DNA of 64,000 nt from Ficedula albicollis (taxonomy: Eukaryota > Chordata > Aves > Passeriformes > Muscicapidae): NCBI RefSeq assembly GCF_000247815.1, contig NC_021677.1, positions 62,507,122-62,571,121 on the forward strand. Direction: 5' to 3'. Shown here one piece after another: positions 41,800 through 55,300 of the stretch. How positions within the stretch are numbered: position 1 is the stretch's first letter; every line of letters starts with the position of its first letter. A program made the translations under genes and the position numbers. The notes below the pieces were generated by a model. The model saw only the letters and a program-made list of their open reading frames with translations. It did not search any database and was not told the DNA's origin.

Positions 41800-44700
41800 G
41801 TGAGCGGCGGGGGGGCAGAGCCGGAGGATTCCCACTTGTGTGGAGAAGGATTGATTCTCAGGGAGGTGAGGCCCTGAGAGAAGCTCCCTGCAAGCGTGCG
41901 AGGCTTGGAGCACCTTGGCATAGAGGAAGGTGTCCCTGCCCATGAATCAACGAGATCTTTAGGGTTCCTTCCGACCCAAACCATTGTGGGATCCGTGCTT
42001 GCAGCACCAGGGAAAAGCTCTCTCCCGCCGCTGCCCTTCTGGAGGTTTGACTTGGTGAATAACTCCCCACGTTACAGCCCCGGGAGGTAGAGGATATCTC
42101 TCGGCTGTACCTGTTTGCAGAACGCATCCAGTTAAAGCACCTGATTAAAAGGGTGCCACTTTATCCCCGAGGTTAATAATAGCCCGTGAAAGGCAGAAGC
42201 AGATTAAAGCTCTTTAGGAGCTGGAACGGAGCTGCAGGGGTAGAGTTAGTGCAGCACATCTGGTAGGTGCTCTTGGAATGGTGCATGCAAAGAGTGACCC
42301 TGTCCATGGCAGGGAGCTGGAACTGGGTGATCTTTCAGATCCCTTCCAAGCCAAACTATTCTGGGATTCTGTAAATTCCGTATTGGTGCTCACATCACCA
42401 GAACCACAGGCATGGGAGGTGCAGGCAGTGGTGTGTTCTTCTGATATGAACCCTGTCCTCAAACATCAGGGATGTTCCTCAAACCTCAGCAGCTTTTAGG
42501 GCTGGGTGAATTCTAAAGAAAGCCTTTAAGTTTTCAGCCTGTGCTTGGCAATGTGCGTGTTCAGCTGCACGGGCAGGGAGCTGTGGGATGTTTTCCTTTG
42601 TAGTGCTGTTGAGTGTGTTTAAAATAGACCTGACACAGCCAAGCGTGCAAGGGAAGGTGTGTTACTGTGCCACATGAAAGGCAGCAGTAATTGCTCCTGC
42701 TGGGGGAGGGCTCTTTGCTAATGCTCAAATTGAAGTTTTATAGATGGATCCTGTTCCCACCACCCCTTTGAAATGGTTACTTATGACCTCAGGGAGTTAT
42801 TTTTAAAAGTTTTCATGGTGCATATTTACCTTCCTCTTTTATTTTTTTTTTTTTTTCTTCTACAGTGCTGTGCACAGGTCAGTCAACTTCTTTCCTAGGG
42901 ATTCTAGCCCTAAATCCTTTAAAAGAACATTTCAGCTGTCATGAATCTGGAACTTGGCATACCTTGAGCTGCTTTGTTTGTGTGTGCCTGCCCAGTGCAG
43001 GGCAGCATGACAAGAAATAACCAGGCAGCACGACAAGAAATAACTAGTTGCGTTGCAGGGAAGTGTTTTTGTGTCATCTCTTTGTGGAAAAAGAAATATT
43101 CTGCTTCTCATTATCCTGGTAATTAGTGGAGAGCTGTGCTGACATGTCATCCAGCTTCCGCTTCCGGAGCTGGGTTGGATGCATGGCTCTGCTCCTTGCC
43201 ATGTAAACACATCCATCCCCTTTTAAACAAAAAAAACACAGCCCTCTGTCCCCCTCCTCCACTCTTTGGGTTAGGAAAAATCTGCCTTCCACTCCTGAAA
43301 CGGTTTCAGATAAGGAGCAAACCCAAACTTTCTCCTCGTGCAGCCTGGCAAATGAAATCAAAGTTTTTTTGGCAGGCGTTGTTATGAGTCCCAAACAAGT
43401 ATAAAGTTAATGAGTTTGAAGTAGTTTGAGAGGCTGCATTTGTTTCTAGGTCATTGGTTTGCTCTTTGTTTTTGTAAAGGCCTGCAACAGGAACTGTATC
43501 AAGGGAATACTGAATCAGATGGCACTGCCTCTTATGACAAATATGCACAAGCAAAAGTATTTTTAAAAGGCATTGATGTTATGATAATTTTAAAAGTAAG
43601 GTAAACCTCTATTTCTTGTAAGGACTTCACATATAAACATTGTACTTTTATTTTTCTTAGTCCCTGGTAAGTCTCAGTGCAGATGGCACATCTTGTGCTC
43701 GCTGAGGGCTGTCGGAAGTGTTTATAAAATGCATTTATTAGGGAATATCCAAGTGTTCTTATGTTGCAGAGCTCGGGAAGGGTTTGCTAGAGAGTGCTCT
43801 TAAATTAAAATGGAATTTTCCCCTCACCTCTTCAAGTGGTTTCTCTGCTCCTTCACTAATAATGAGTCACCAGCGTCTCCAGCACAGTTGTTTTTGGGAT
43901 GTCTGAGCCAGGCAGCCTCTCTGATTGTGGGACATCTCCCTCTTCCTCAGATGCTTTTTTGGTGGTGGTGGTTAATGCTTTAAATTCTTCTTGGGGCATT
44001 TGGTAGCTTTTAGAGTAATTGGCTCTTTTTTTGGATGGTGAAGGTGGAGGTTAAGCAAATATTTATCTTTACTATTAGGTTACAGAAGAATATTTAAGAC
44101 TTTTCCAAAATTCTCCTGCCCACTTTGCTTTTTGTTACTACCATGAAAGCTTTAAACAAAAAAAGCTTTTTTTTTTTTCCCCTTAGTGTTTGTGGGGTTT
44201 ATTTCTCTTGTCTGTCACATGGCACACAATGGTTGATTGTAGGATTGCTCCTAAGTGCTGGATTGTTGATGTTGTTTTAATATCTTTTTTCCCCAAAATG
44301 CATTTCAGAGCTGGGGAGAAACCATCTGTAAATAAACTCTTGTCTATTCACAGCCTGTGTAAATAGATCCAAGTTTGGGTCTAGCAGTCTTGGAAGTAAT
44401 TTCCATTACAATCCTGACTTGTTAGTTAGTCTCATCCGTGGTGGGAAAGCTTTTTTTCTTTTTAATAGAGGATGTTAATACTAAACCAGTTCTGATCCAT
44501 TGGCATAATTTATCCCTCAATCTTGAATTATTGACTTGTGAAAGAGGTTGAAATAACAAAGATGAGAACTGGAACTTAGTAATATACTGTTTAAAAACTA
44601 GTATTTTTATGTCCCCAGTGTCTCTCAAATTTAATCTGGCTTTCCTGGAAAGGTCTTCCCACTGTGGTCATAAAAATTAAAATCTCAAAGCAGTGTTTAA

Positions 44701-46277
44701 AAATGACAAATCTGTTCTGTTTGCATTCAGAAATTCTGAAATGCATCTGTTTCATGCTGAAATAGATGTTGTGTGTGTGTGTGGTTAATGAAGAAACAGA
44801 CATTGGACTGGGGTCTTGGAGCAGAAAATTCCAAAAAAGCTGCTGGAGACTGTAAATGGAGTATAACCTCCAGCAGTAGGAAGTGGCTGGTCAGATCCCA
44901 TCCCAGGTAAATTCCCAGTGTGGTTAGATGTTCCCCAGGATGGGTTTTCACACCAGCGTGACCTGCGAGTGAACCTGCAGCTTCTCAGTGGGGCTTTGTA
45001 CTCCTAATTTGTTTAAGGCTGGTTTGATAGCAAGGTCACACCATCAGCTGTATAATCACACATTCCTGCAGCCCATGGCATTTTCTGGAAGTACTTGGAA
45101 TAGCATAAGACTGGCCTGTTTTGCTTAACTTGTGGAATTTGGTTGCATCAGAGCATGCAGTCATCTGCTTGTGTGTAATTGTGGATCTTGGTGTCCTCAA
45201 GGGACTTTGGAAAATAGGAGTTGTATTTGGGGGATAATTTGCTGTCCTTCCTGAGATTCCTGTATGGATTTTTTTATTGGAGTGTTTATTAATGGCTCTG
45301 AAGAGGTTTTATTTGATTTAGGGGAAATATTCAAGTGTCCAAGGCCAGGTTGGATGAGGCTTGGAGCAGCTTGGGGCAATGAAAGGTGAAGTGGAAATGG
45401 GGTGGAATGAGATGGGATTTAAGGTCCCTTCCAACCCAAACCATTCCCAGGGCTTTTGTGTTTTTCATTCCAAGTGCCCCAAACAGAGTTTTCACTGATC
45501 CTTGCTTCTGCAGAGGGGAACAAAGGGGTGGTTGATGTAAATGGATGTAAATTCACCCTTGTTGAGCGCTGTTGTTTGGCAGCTGAGCTGGGAGCCCATG
45601 GATGTGCCGGGCTGTCTGTGCTCCCCGGTGATCAAACATGACCTTGTGAAGCAATTCTAAAGCTGGCTTGTTTGGGCTTTTCCAAGCTGGATTGTGAGCA
45701 GTGCCACAGTGGCTTTCTTGAAAAGTAAGCACAAGGGACAAGGAATGCACCGAATTCGTGGCAGAAACTGCCTGTAAACAAGAGCATTTTTATTGAGTAT
45801 AATGAAAATTTCATTCTTCCTGGAGTCATCTGCTCAGTTTCTCTTCTCTTGAGGTTATTATCATTATTTTTTAATCTTTTGCACCAAATAAAGGCATCAA
45901 CTTAGAAGAAACCTGCAGTGTTTTGCCACTGATAGCTGCTGGGAAATAGTAAGTGAAATTGGATCGTGGCACACACGGACTCTTTGCTCAAAAACAATTC
46001 AAAACAAACAACAAAAAGATTTGTTTTGCTTTCTTTGTGTTTTCTTTTTTTAAAAGTTGCTGTAAAAGTGTGGCTCTGTCCAGTTTGAATCATGCTTCAA
46101 CCCTGCTTGTGTGGTCACTGCCTTGTTCTCAGAGCTCTGGATTCTAATTCCTGGTGCAGCCAAAAGCTATTGAGTGCCTGGATTTGATGTTTCGAAAATA
46201 ATTCTCAATGTCATTCTAATCTCTCAGATAATGAACATTTATCAGTTTTACTGCTTAAGTCAACAGGTCAAGAATAC

Positions 46278-46341
<64 letters not shown>

Positions 46342-49300
46342 ACTTTTTTTTTTTTTTTTTTTTTTTTTGATACCAGAGAACAGCTATGGCTGTGACAGCT
46401 TTTAATCACATATTCCCAACTTTACACAAATGGCCAATTGGGTTTGGCCATCCCTGACTCAGCACTTCTCTCCCTGGTGAATATATGTTGCTTCCCCATA
46501 TAAATGCCCATAAAACATCTGTCCTGTGGGGGATTCCACTCTCCCTCTGCACATCAAAGCCCTCTGGTCAGCAGTGTTTGCTGTAGCCGTGCCTGAACTC
46601 TGAGTGCTCTTTTTTCCATAGGAATGGTGTTTGGAATGACATCAAACCAATGCTCTGGAGTTTTTTCTTATTGCTGTGGAGTTCCTCTTGTGGGGAATGG
46701 CATGCTTTGCTTTTAGGATGCAGTCAGTAGGATTTCTGTTTTGAGAACTAAGATGCACCGTGGCTCATTGACACCCTGTGTGAGGATATTCAGGACTGGA
46801 AGGTGAAACCTTTGGGTTTCCATTTGAAATGCTTGTAATGGTTTTTCTTATTAAGGATTTGGTCTTTGATGTGGGATGTTCCATGCTGTTTGGCTTCACA
46901 TATTATATCCTGTCACTCACGTTTCTGTTTATCAGGAACTGTAGTGACAGGACAAGGAGTAGTGGGTGAAAGAAGGGAAATTAAAGTTGGATATGCAGAA
47001 GGAGTTCCTGGCTGTGAGGGTGCCCAGAGAAGCTGTGGCTGCCCCTGGATCCCTGCAAATGTCCAAGGCCAGGTTGGAGCAACCTGGGACAGTGGAAGGT
47101 GTCCCTGCCCATGCCAGGGATGACACTGGATGATCTTTAATGTCCCCTCCAACCCAAACCATTCTGGAATTCTGTGTTTTCTGTTAATGGGAAGTTACAT
47201 GGTGGGAGTAGTGTTTCCCCTATGGTTATTTCTCCCTGTCACTTACTTTGAGGAGCAGGCAGTCTCCAAAACCTTAAAAATAAAATCTAATTTCTTCTCA
47301 AAGTGCGACATCCATTAAGAGGAAGCAAACAGTGCAGTTCACACACCACCCACCCCCAGCAGCAGAGACCTGAGAGGGAAGAGCAGATCACAGATCAGAA
47401 CATTTGCCTGCCAGGATCTCCTTCCTCTCCGTCTCCAGAAGGTGCACCGGTCCTTTTCGTTTCAGCCAACATTTGCATAACCTGGAAGGCATCCAGGATT
47501 TCTGGGATGAGTGGCTGAGCCCCAGTTGTGTCAGAGAGGTGCGTGGTAGGAGCTCACAGATCATCCCTGTCAGAGGGAGCAGCTCTTCCTGTCAGCGAGG
47601 CCGTGACGGAGTTTGGCAGCGCGTTCTGCTGACAGCAGCAACTGTCCATCCTCATCCCAGCTGGAAAAACAACCTTCCCTGCCACCTTTGCTGCTTGGCA
47701 CCTGCTGCTGGCCTGCAGTGGAGAGGCAGCATCAGCCCAAGGTGATCCCAGTTCAGAGGGACATCTCCATATTCATGAAGTTGTTCTTCAGCTCAAGGCA
47801 ATCTCGATGCCTTGTGCTGGAGATTGCCAGGGCTTTGCACAAGGCCGTGGAGTGATAAGATGAAAGGGAATGGCTTCACACTGACACAGGGCAGGGTTAG
47901 ATGGGATATTAGGATTAAATTTTTGGCTGGGAGAATGGTGAGGCCCTGGCACAGGGTGCCCAGAGAAGCTGGGGCTGCCCCTGGATCCCTGGAAGTGTCC
48001 AAGGCCGGGTTGGACGGGACTTGGAGCAACCTGGGACAGTGGAAGGGATTCCATCCCATGAGGGTGAAATAAACTGAACTTTAAAGGTCCCTTCCAACCC
48101 AGACCATTCTGAAATTCTATGTTATCAACTGTGCTGCACTTAAATCCACCTCAGAGTGTCCAAGTCTGCTGCTTGAAGCAGCCTGGGATAGTGGAAGGTG
48201 TCCCTGGTTGTTAATAGGTTGTTAAATTCCCTTCCATCCCAAACCATTCTGTGATTCTGTGACTTTCTCACACTTTGCCATTTCATTAAGTTTTTGGATT
48301 TAAAATTTTCCTAAGAAGCTGGAAGAGTTCTTTCCCAGTTTCTGAAGAATTTCTAGCAGTAAGAGCCTCAGCAAGTTTTGGTGGACACTGCCACCTGTGA
48401 TTTGGGGAGTTACGCTGTCCCAAATCCATTCTGGACTTCCAATAAAAAAATCACATATGGATGCTGGATAAACCCTTGCCAAATGGACAAAAATCTGACA
48501 CACAGAGGTTTCTGTTCTTCTCTTCAGCTTTCTAAATTCTTTCACCCAAGTGTTGGAGTGATTCTTTTCATCCAGCACAGTTTTGCAAGGCCTTCCTCAG
48601 CCAAAACTTACCTTTTTCCATGATGGATAGAAAAGTGTGAGAAAATGCAGCTTGCCCATGTCTTTGAAGCTCTTGAGTGAAAGAGCACATGGGAGGGTGA
48701 GCAACAGAATTGCTTCCAGGATTGTCCTTTTCCAGTACTTTTCCCTAATCCCTTATCCTGTGTGTTGCTCTAGGTGTGTTTCCACTGACTTGTATTCCCC
48801 TAAAGATAATAAAAAGATTATACAAATATAGTCATGGATACACTCAGAACAGCCCAGTCCTGGTGTCCAAAACTGCTGCATTTACTGATCCTTCAAAATG
48901 GCTTTTTTAATGCCAGATTTAATATCTTGGCACATTGGAATTACTCCTCCCCCAAATGTATTTTTGTGTCTTCTGCAGGAATAGAATGTCTAGGAGATTC
49001 ATGTTTTCATAGAGATGAGGAAGATTTGGCTGGAGAAAGAATGTCTGAAAAAAAGAAAGCTGAATGAACCATATTTTCAGCTCAGTGTGAAAAAACTGAA
49101 TTTGTAGCGTGTTTGAAATGTGAATTTTGAGATGTTCCAGAAAGGCAAGTGCTAGGTTTTTTTGGAGTGAAGAGATTATTGCAGGGGGACTCTGTTGTCT
49201 TATTAATAAGAAATTATTCCTTAGAGGTTATTTTTTTAGAAGCTTTGTCTTGTGCAGCATTAAAGGCATAACTTCTTCCATTTGAGGGGAGGGTCTGCCC

Positions 49301-52300
49301 CAAAAAGCTGTATTTGTGATGATCCATCCCAAAAAGCTGAATTTTTGTCCTGTTCTCAGCTGTGTGTGTGATTCTTTGCTGATCATTGCTGTTCAAGCAA
49401 TAAAGAATTGAATTCTGTTTGCCTTAACTTGCTGTTTAATGTACAGACACGCAAGATCAGAGTTGAATTATAAACATCAGGCTCCCGAAGATGTTTGGGG
49501 GATTTAGTCATTAATCCCAAAGGAAGATAAGTGGTAAAGTCTCTTGTCCAGGCGTAGAGATGTAAACATGGTAGATAAAAAGAATAAAGGTGGGGCCATA
49601 CCATCTTTTGTGGATGTATTTTCTCTTGATGAAACTAAAAAAATTAAAATTTGACAGCAGTACCTGATGGGTGCTCATTGCTCTCAATCATGGAACAGCT
49701 TCAGGTATTTGTGTTTTATTTATGAGGGATTGGGAAACAGCAGCAGCTGAAATTTTGAAGCATTTAGTCTACAGTGAGTAAAGGGGAGAGTATTTGATGT
49801 GTTCTTTTTAAATATTCACAGCCCAGACCCCAGACAGGATGGGCAGTTTCTGATAAAATCATTTAGTTTTCTCAGGCATGTGTGTGATGAAATTTAAAGC
49901 ACTGGTTGAGCTCTGCTTCTCTGCTTCCTGGTTAATTATAAAGAGGTAGGAATAACTTCTGGATTAACACAGAGCCTTCTAAACTTTGCCAAACAATTCT
50001 GTCCTGAGATCTTGTTTTTAAACTCAGCTCACAGTATCAAACAGGACAAAGGGATTTCTAAGGATGGATAAGGAGATCTCGAATTTTGGTTTCATGATCC
50101 ATCAGGCAGCCGCCTGTCCAGGGCACATGAACATGGATTTTTCCTTTTTCTCATTCCGTGGGTGTTGAGGTTTGTGTAAATCCTGCAGTGGGATGTCTGT
50201 GAGTACAGCCTGACTGTGCTGGCTCCAGGCAGCTCCAGGAGGGATGGAGGAGGAGGAGGAGGATGGGCTGTGGCTTTGCTACACGGAAGCATTCTGCGAA
50301 ATTCCTCATCCCTGGAAGTGTTCAAGGCCAGGTTGGACAGAGCTTGGAGCAGCCTGGTAGTGGAAGTGTCCCTGTTTGCAGCAGGGGGGTGCTTGGCTGT
50401 TCCAACCCAAACCATTCCATGACATCTGAAGTGACTTTGTTGTGCTTCCTCGAGCGGGGCCGAGTGAGAGTTTGGGAGCAGGGAAGCAGCCAGGCTGTGC
50501 AGAGTCTCTACCACGATTTCCTCTGGCTCTCTCCAGCACATTCCTTAGTGGTGTCTGGCTCTTCCATGGAAAATGCACACAGCTGCTGCAGGGAGAGCTT
50601 TGCATTCCTTGGGGATGGGAGCAGTGGGAGAGCCGAGTGTCCGGAGTGTCCCAAATGTCCAGCCTGGGATGGAGGGATGGACCTTGAAACCTCCCCAGGA
50701 ATCCAGCAAAACCAAATTTAAAACCCTACAGAACCACAATAAAGAAAATAAAAACTACATAGACAAGAGAAATGAGGCAAGGTGGAAAACGTTCTTAAAC
50801 GTGTTAAAATTTTAAAATACTTCTTTTAAAATTCTGCTTTAATCAGGTCAAATTTAACAGAAGATTCTAATTATATAATAACACATTTTACTTGAGCAGC
50901 ATGGTTTTGGTTCAACTTTCAAAGTAAAGTGAGGAAGTCACTGGCCAAGTGCTTGAAATCAGGTGACTAAAGTGAAACTCAACACTGTAGATAAAATTGT
51001 AGGAAAAGATTGTTATTTTCTTGAAAAAATCTTGTTTTCAGGTGGCATAATTTACATGAGTTAATAGGTTGAAATTAATAGAACAACAACAATAATAATA
51101 AAAAATCAGACCAGTTTTTTTTCCTCTGTTCTGGCTAAAAATAAAGTGTGAGAGGATGAGATAACTTGCACGATTTTCAGTTATCATCTGTAATGAAATG
51201 GCAGCATATTTCCTCTTTACTTCATCAGCAGAAGTGCAGAGCATATTTTATCTCTAACCTTTCTCGTGTACCAGCACATTTAGAACTTCAGTTTTTCCTC
51301 ACTGAAAAACCTCCTGAAATGTCATTTCTGTTTGTTCCAACAAGATTCCAGGTTCTGATTTTGACTTTTCTCCTGAATTAGAAATATTGCTTCATTTCAT
51401 CACCGTAAAATGAAGGCTGTAAATAAATGCTGGGGTTTATTTTAGTAGAAACAGCTGTCCCAGTATCAGAAAGAAGCATCAAATTTTACTCATCTCCCAC
51501 CCCAAGAAGGTGACAATTGATCCAGTCCAGATGCAAATCAAAGCTTAATTGTAGAACAAAAAAAATAATAATCCGACTCCTATTTTTAGCTAATTTTCCT
51601 TTAATTTCTTCAATTACACAACTTCTTTTTTAGTTCTGATCTGGTGACTGGTTTATTTAACAGAAAAGAACAAAACACTGACCTGTTTTCTTCATCAAGG
51701 CAAATTTATGGCTTGTTCCTTTTAATTTTGTAATTGTGAGTTCATCTCTGAGGAACTGAAATTTTAAGGAGGTGATTGTTGAACAACTTTGTTGAGGTGG
51801 ATTTTTCTACTTAAATCTACATTTCCACCTGAATCCCTCTAGATTCTATCAGATAAATTATGATAAGGAAAAGGAGTTGATACTGATTTTTAGCTTTTGT
51901 TTGAAGGGTTTGATATAACAGTTGCCATCTCAAAATTCCTTTTTTTCCCTTTAAAATGCCAATGGAGGCTCCTCAGTTTTGCCTTTCTGAGGAGACACAT
52001 CTCACTGTGTGTTAGCTCATATTTACAAAGCAGTAAAAAGTGCTTTTTTTCTTTGATAAAGAACTAAATGATGGTCTTAAATTCTTTAGTTTTTAATTAT
52101 AAAGAAGCAACCCATCTTTTCCTTCAAAAATTTGCTTTCTCCCTACTTGGAAAGCCTTTTTTTTTTTTTTTTTGACAATGAAAAGAAGACACACAGATAT
52201 TTTCTTTCAAATATTTTGGTTGTCACTTCTCTTAGTTCTTTCATCTCTAAGGCATAAATAAATTCCCCTGCAGCTGATGAAATGTATAATCTTTTAATGT

Positions 52301-55300
52301 TACTTGGGTTTGTACTCCATCCTCCTGTGAGGGGTTTTTTTTTTGCTGTCATGGTCTATGCATTCAACATAGGAATACAATAAAACTGGTTTACATTTAT
52401 TCTCCCCATCTTCTGGTGAATAAATCCTTTTAAAATCCATCTTAGTTTATAGTTTAATGTATTTGAAGTTATATTTTTTTTTTTTTTTTTTTTCTCTTTC
52501 CCCTGTTTTGTACCCTGGCCTTTTTAAGTAGATCAGCAGCTCCATGGGCATTCTATGATTTTCATGATCTTACATTCAAAAATGTTTATTATTCCCCAGG
52601 AAAGTGAGTTATTTCTAGTAGCTTTTCAAACCACTGTAATGCACACAGTTGTAACTTGAAAATGTTATTTTCTGGTTTAGATTTTTCTCTAGCTGAGTCA
52701 AAACTGAAGCCTTTTAATTTTTTTATTTTTTTTTCTCATGTGGTATTTGTTTATATCTTTTGTGCTGCATTAGTTGCTAAATAGTACTTTTGTGGTCAGG
52801 GTCTGTTTCTAGCTTTAGCTTTTCAGTTTTAGAAGGATGATGCCAAATATTTTGCAAAGGATCATCTGCCAAGAAATTTTCATAGGAGAATAACCAACCT
52901 CTGCTTGGAAGCACATAGCTGACTTCTTTTGTTATTTTTTCCCCCTAAGTAAATGTTAAGATGTGCATTGATCTTTACTTTATTATTGTTATCTTTATTG
53001 CCACAGGTCTTTGTCCTGCAATAATTATCACCAGGGATGAGAATTAAATGCTTTTTGTCCTTCAATGCTTATCACCAGGGATGAGAATTAAATGTTTTTA
53101 GTGGCTACTGAGATCTGCAAAACCCCTCTGCTTATACAAATCCTCAGTCAGGTTTTCTGGAGAATAAAGGGAGTTGGCCTCACATCATTAATGAGCTGTT
53201 AATCCCTTATTGCTTGAGTTAATTGGCCTTGAATAAGAAAGTGTCAGAAGTCTCTGAGTGAAAGGTAGGTTCTCCTCCTCCCAATTTTCCCTGCCAGAGA
53301 TAAACTATCTAAATTTCACCAATTGCCAGCAAAAGTAAATACATTTAAGCCTTACTTGCATTATAGCTGTGGTCAGGGGTGCCAGTGGTGGATCTGGGAT
53401 TCAGGTTTTAATGTGGAATTTATTTAAATCCTGGGACTTCTGCATATTCTGGCTTCTGTCCTTTCAACAGGGGAAGCTGTGAATGTGGAAATAGGGAGTG
53501 ACAGCTGGGAATTTTTCATCCAGCCTCGTGCTGCTGCATGTTCTGAGGGATGAGGACTGGCAGAATCCATCTGGGGAGCACCCACAAAATCAATATTTGT
53601 CCTTGTACAATATTCAGCTCAGAGATCCAAAGTGATGGCTCTGTTGCAACTATGGAATAAGCTAGTAAAATCAGCATGGAAGTCTTCATTTTGGGTTTAT
53701 CGCTCTGTTGCAACTATGGAATAAGCTAGTAAATGCATGGAAATCTTCATTTTGGGTTTATCCAAAAAGCATTGACTGCTGGTTGTGAGATACCATTCTC
53801 TTTTAGTGTCTGGAATCTATAAAGTCTCTGTTTGGGAAATAGTTTCTGAAAGCCTCTGTGCCTCCCATTACAAAGGAGTCTGGTACTGCTCTCCATCTCC
53901 AAAAATCCAGCTGGAAGATTATGAGGGGGAGCAGTTGTCTCTGCATCTTTCTGCTTCCTGAAAGACAAACAGCCCTGAAAATGAGGAACTGGTGCTCATG
54001 TGTCTTTTTCCAGCAGCAAAGAGCAGACAGGCATCTGCCACAGGTGAGCACACCTGCAGTGGGGAGTGGGGTGTCCCCATGGGCAGGGACAGCTGCTGCA
54101 CTCCGTGAGGAAAGGCTGAGACATTTGGGGTTGTTCAGCCTGGAGAAAAGAAGCATTGGAGTGATTTAATTGTGGACTTTCAGGACCTGAAGGAGCCAAA
54201 ATAAAGGATGGAGAGACTTTGAGGAAGGGCCTTGAGTGACAGGACAGAGGGAATGGATTCCCACTGGCAGAGGACAGAGTTAGATGGGATATTGGGCAGA
54301 AATTGTTGCCTCTGAGTTCTCCCAGAGCAGCTGTGGCTGTCCCTGGATCCCTGGAAGTGTCCCAGGCCAGGCTGGATGGGGTTTGGAGTAACCTGGGGTA
54401 GGGGAAGGTGACCCTGCCCATGGCAGGGCGGGGACTGAACAATCTTTAAGGTCACTTCCAACTCAAACCATTCTGGGATTTGGTGATTACATGACAGTTG
54501 TTTCTGTCTGCCACAAATCAGCCTGTCCAGTAAGATTGGCATTAACATTTGCCAGAGTTGTCCAATTTTGGGGGTTTTTCTAAGCTTTCCTCCTTCGTTC
54601 CTTTTACATTTTTAATCCATCCACAGATCTTCAGAGGTGAAGGAACATGTTCAGCATGTGTTACAGAAACACTCTCAGCACCAAGCAGGAAGGACTTATC
54701 CAATCTCACACTCTCATTAGGTTTTCTTGGGATGGGGCTGTGGGGAATTTTAGCGTGATTTTGCTTATTTTATCTTATATAAAAGAAGAGTTAAATCCCC
54801 AAATGAAGGACTGTATCTGTGTAGGTTTGGTACAGGCACCATCCAGGGGGTGGAATCCATGGATTGTTGAAGAATCCATGAATTATTGAAGGCCACTCCT
54901 AGGAGTTTTCTGAGGCTGCTTTTGGGTGTGCTGGTCCTGGGAGAGCAACCAACACACTCAACTCACTCCAAAACTGGGAAGCAGTAGTGGGTATATGTAT
55001 AAAACAGTAGAAGTTATTTTTTCCCCTTGACACCATCCTGACACCAAGGTTTGGATCTGCTCTGAGCAGATCTGGCTTGGCTCTGGCCTCTCTGCTTGGG
55101 TTAACCTGCAGATTTTCAAGAAATTTTTTTTTTTTTAGAACTTTCAGAGAGTTTGATTTCTTTTACAAAAGTACTTTCTTAATGCATGGCCCTGCAAAAA
55201 GCTGTGGTGTGAAGGATGGCAAGTTTAAGCTCACACAGTGCTGATTAATGCTTGTTGCTGTTAATTTCTGAGTAGTTTTCTGGTTTCAGCTGACATTTTA

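Larger units (their letters stand above)
41440..41860 (+). promoter_or_regulatory. MAP4K5: MAP4K5 CpG-island promoter and 5' leader
   Basis: Very high GC and CpG density starts at about 41450, covers the start codon at 41692 and fades after the exon 1 donor. No TATA box is evident, as expected for a CpG-island promoter. The transcription start cannot be placed from sequence alone. Confidence 0.8.
50430..54025. other. MAP4K5 intron 1, AT-rich, simple repeats
   Basis: Many A- and T-runs (for example about 52160-52175 and 52474-52494) and two local duplications listed separately. No exon recognised. Confidence 0.6.
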
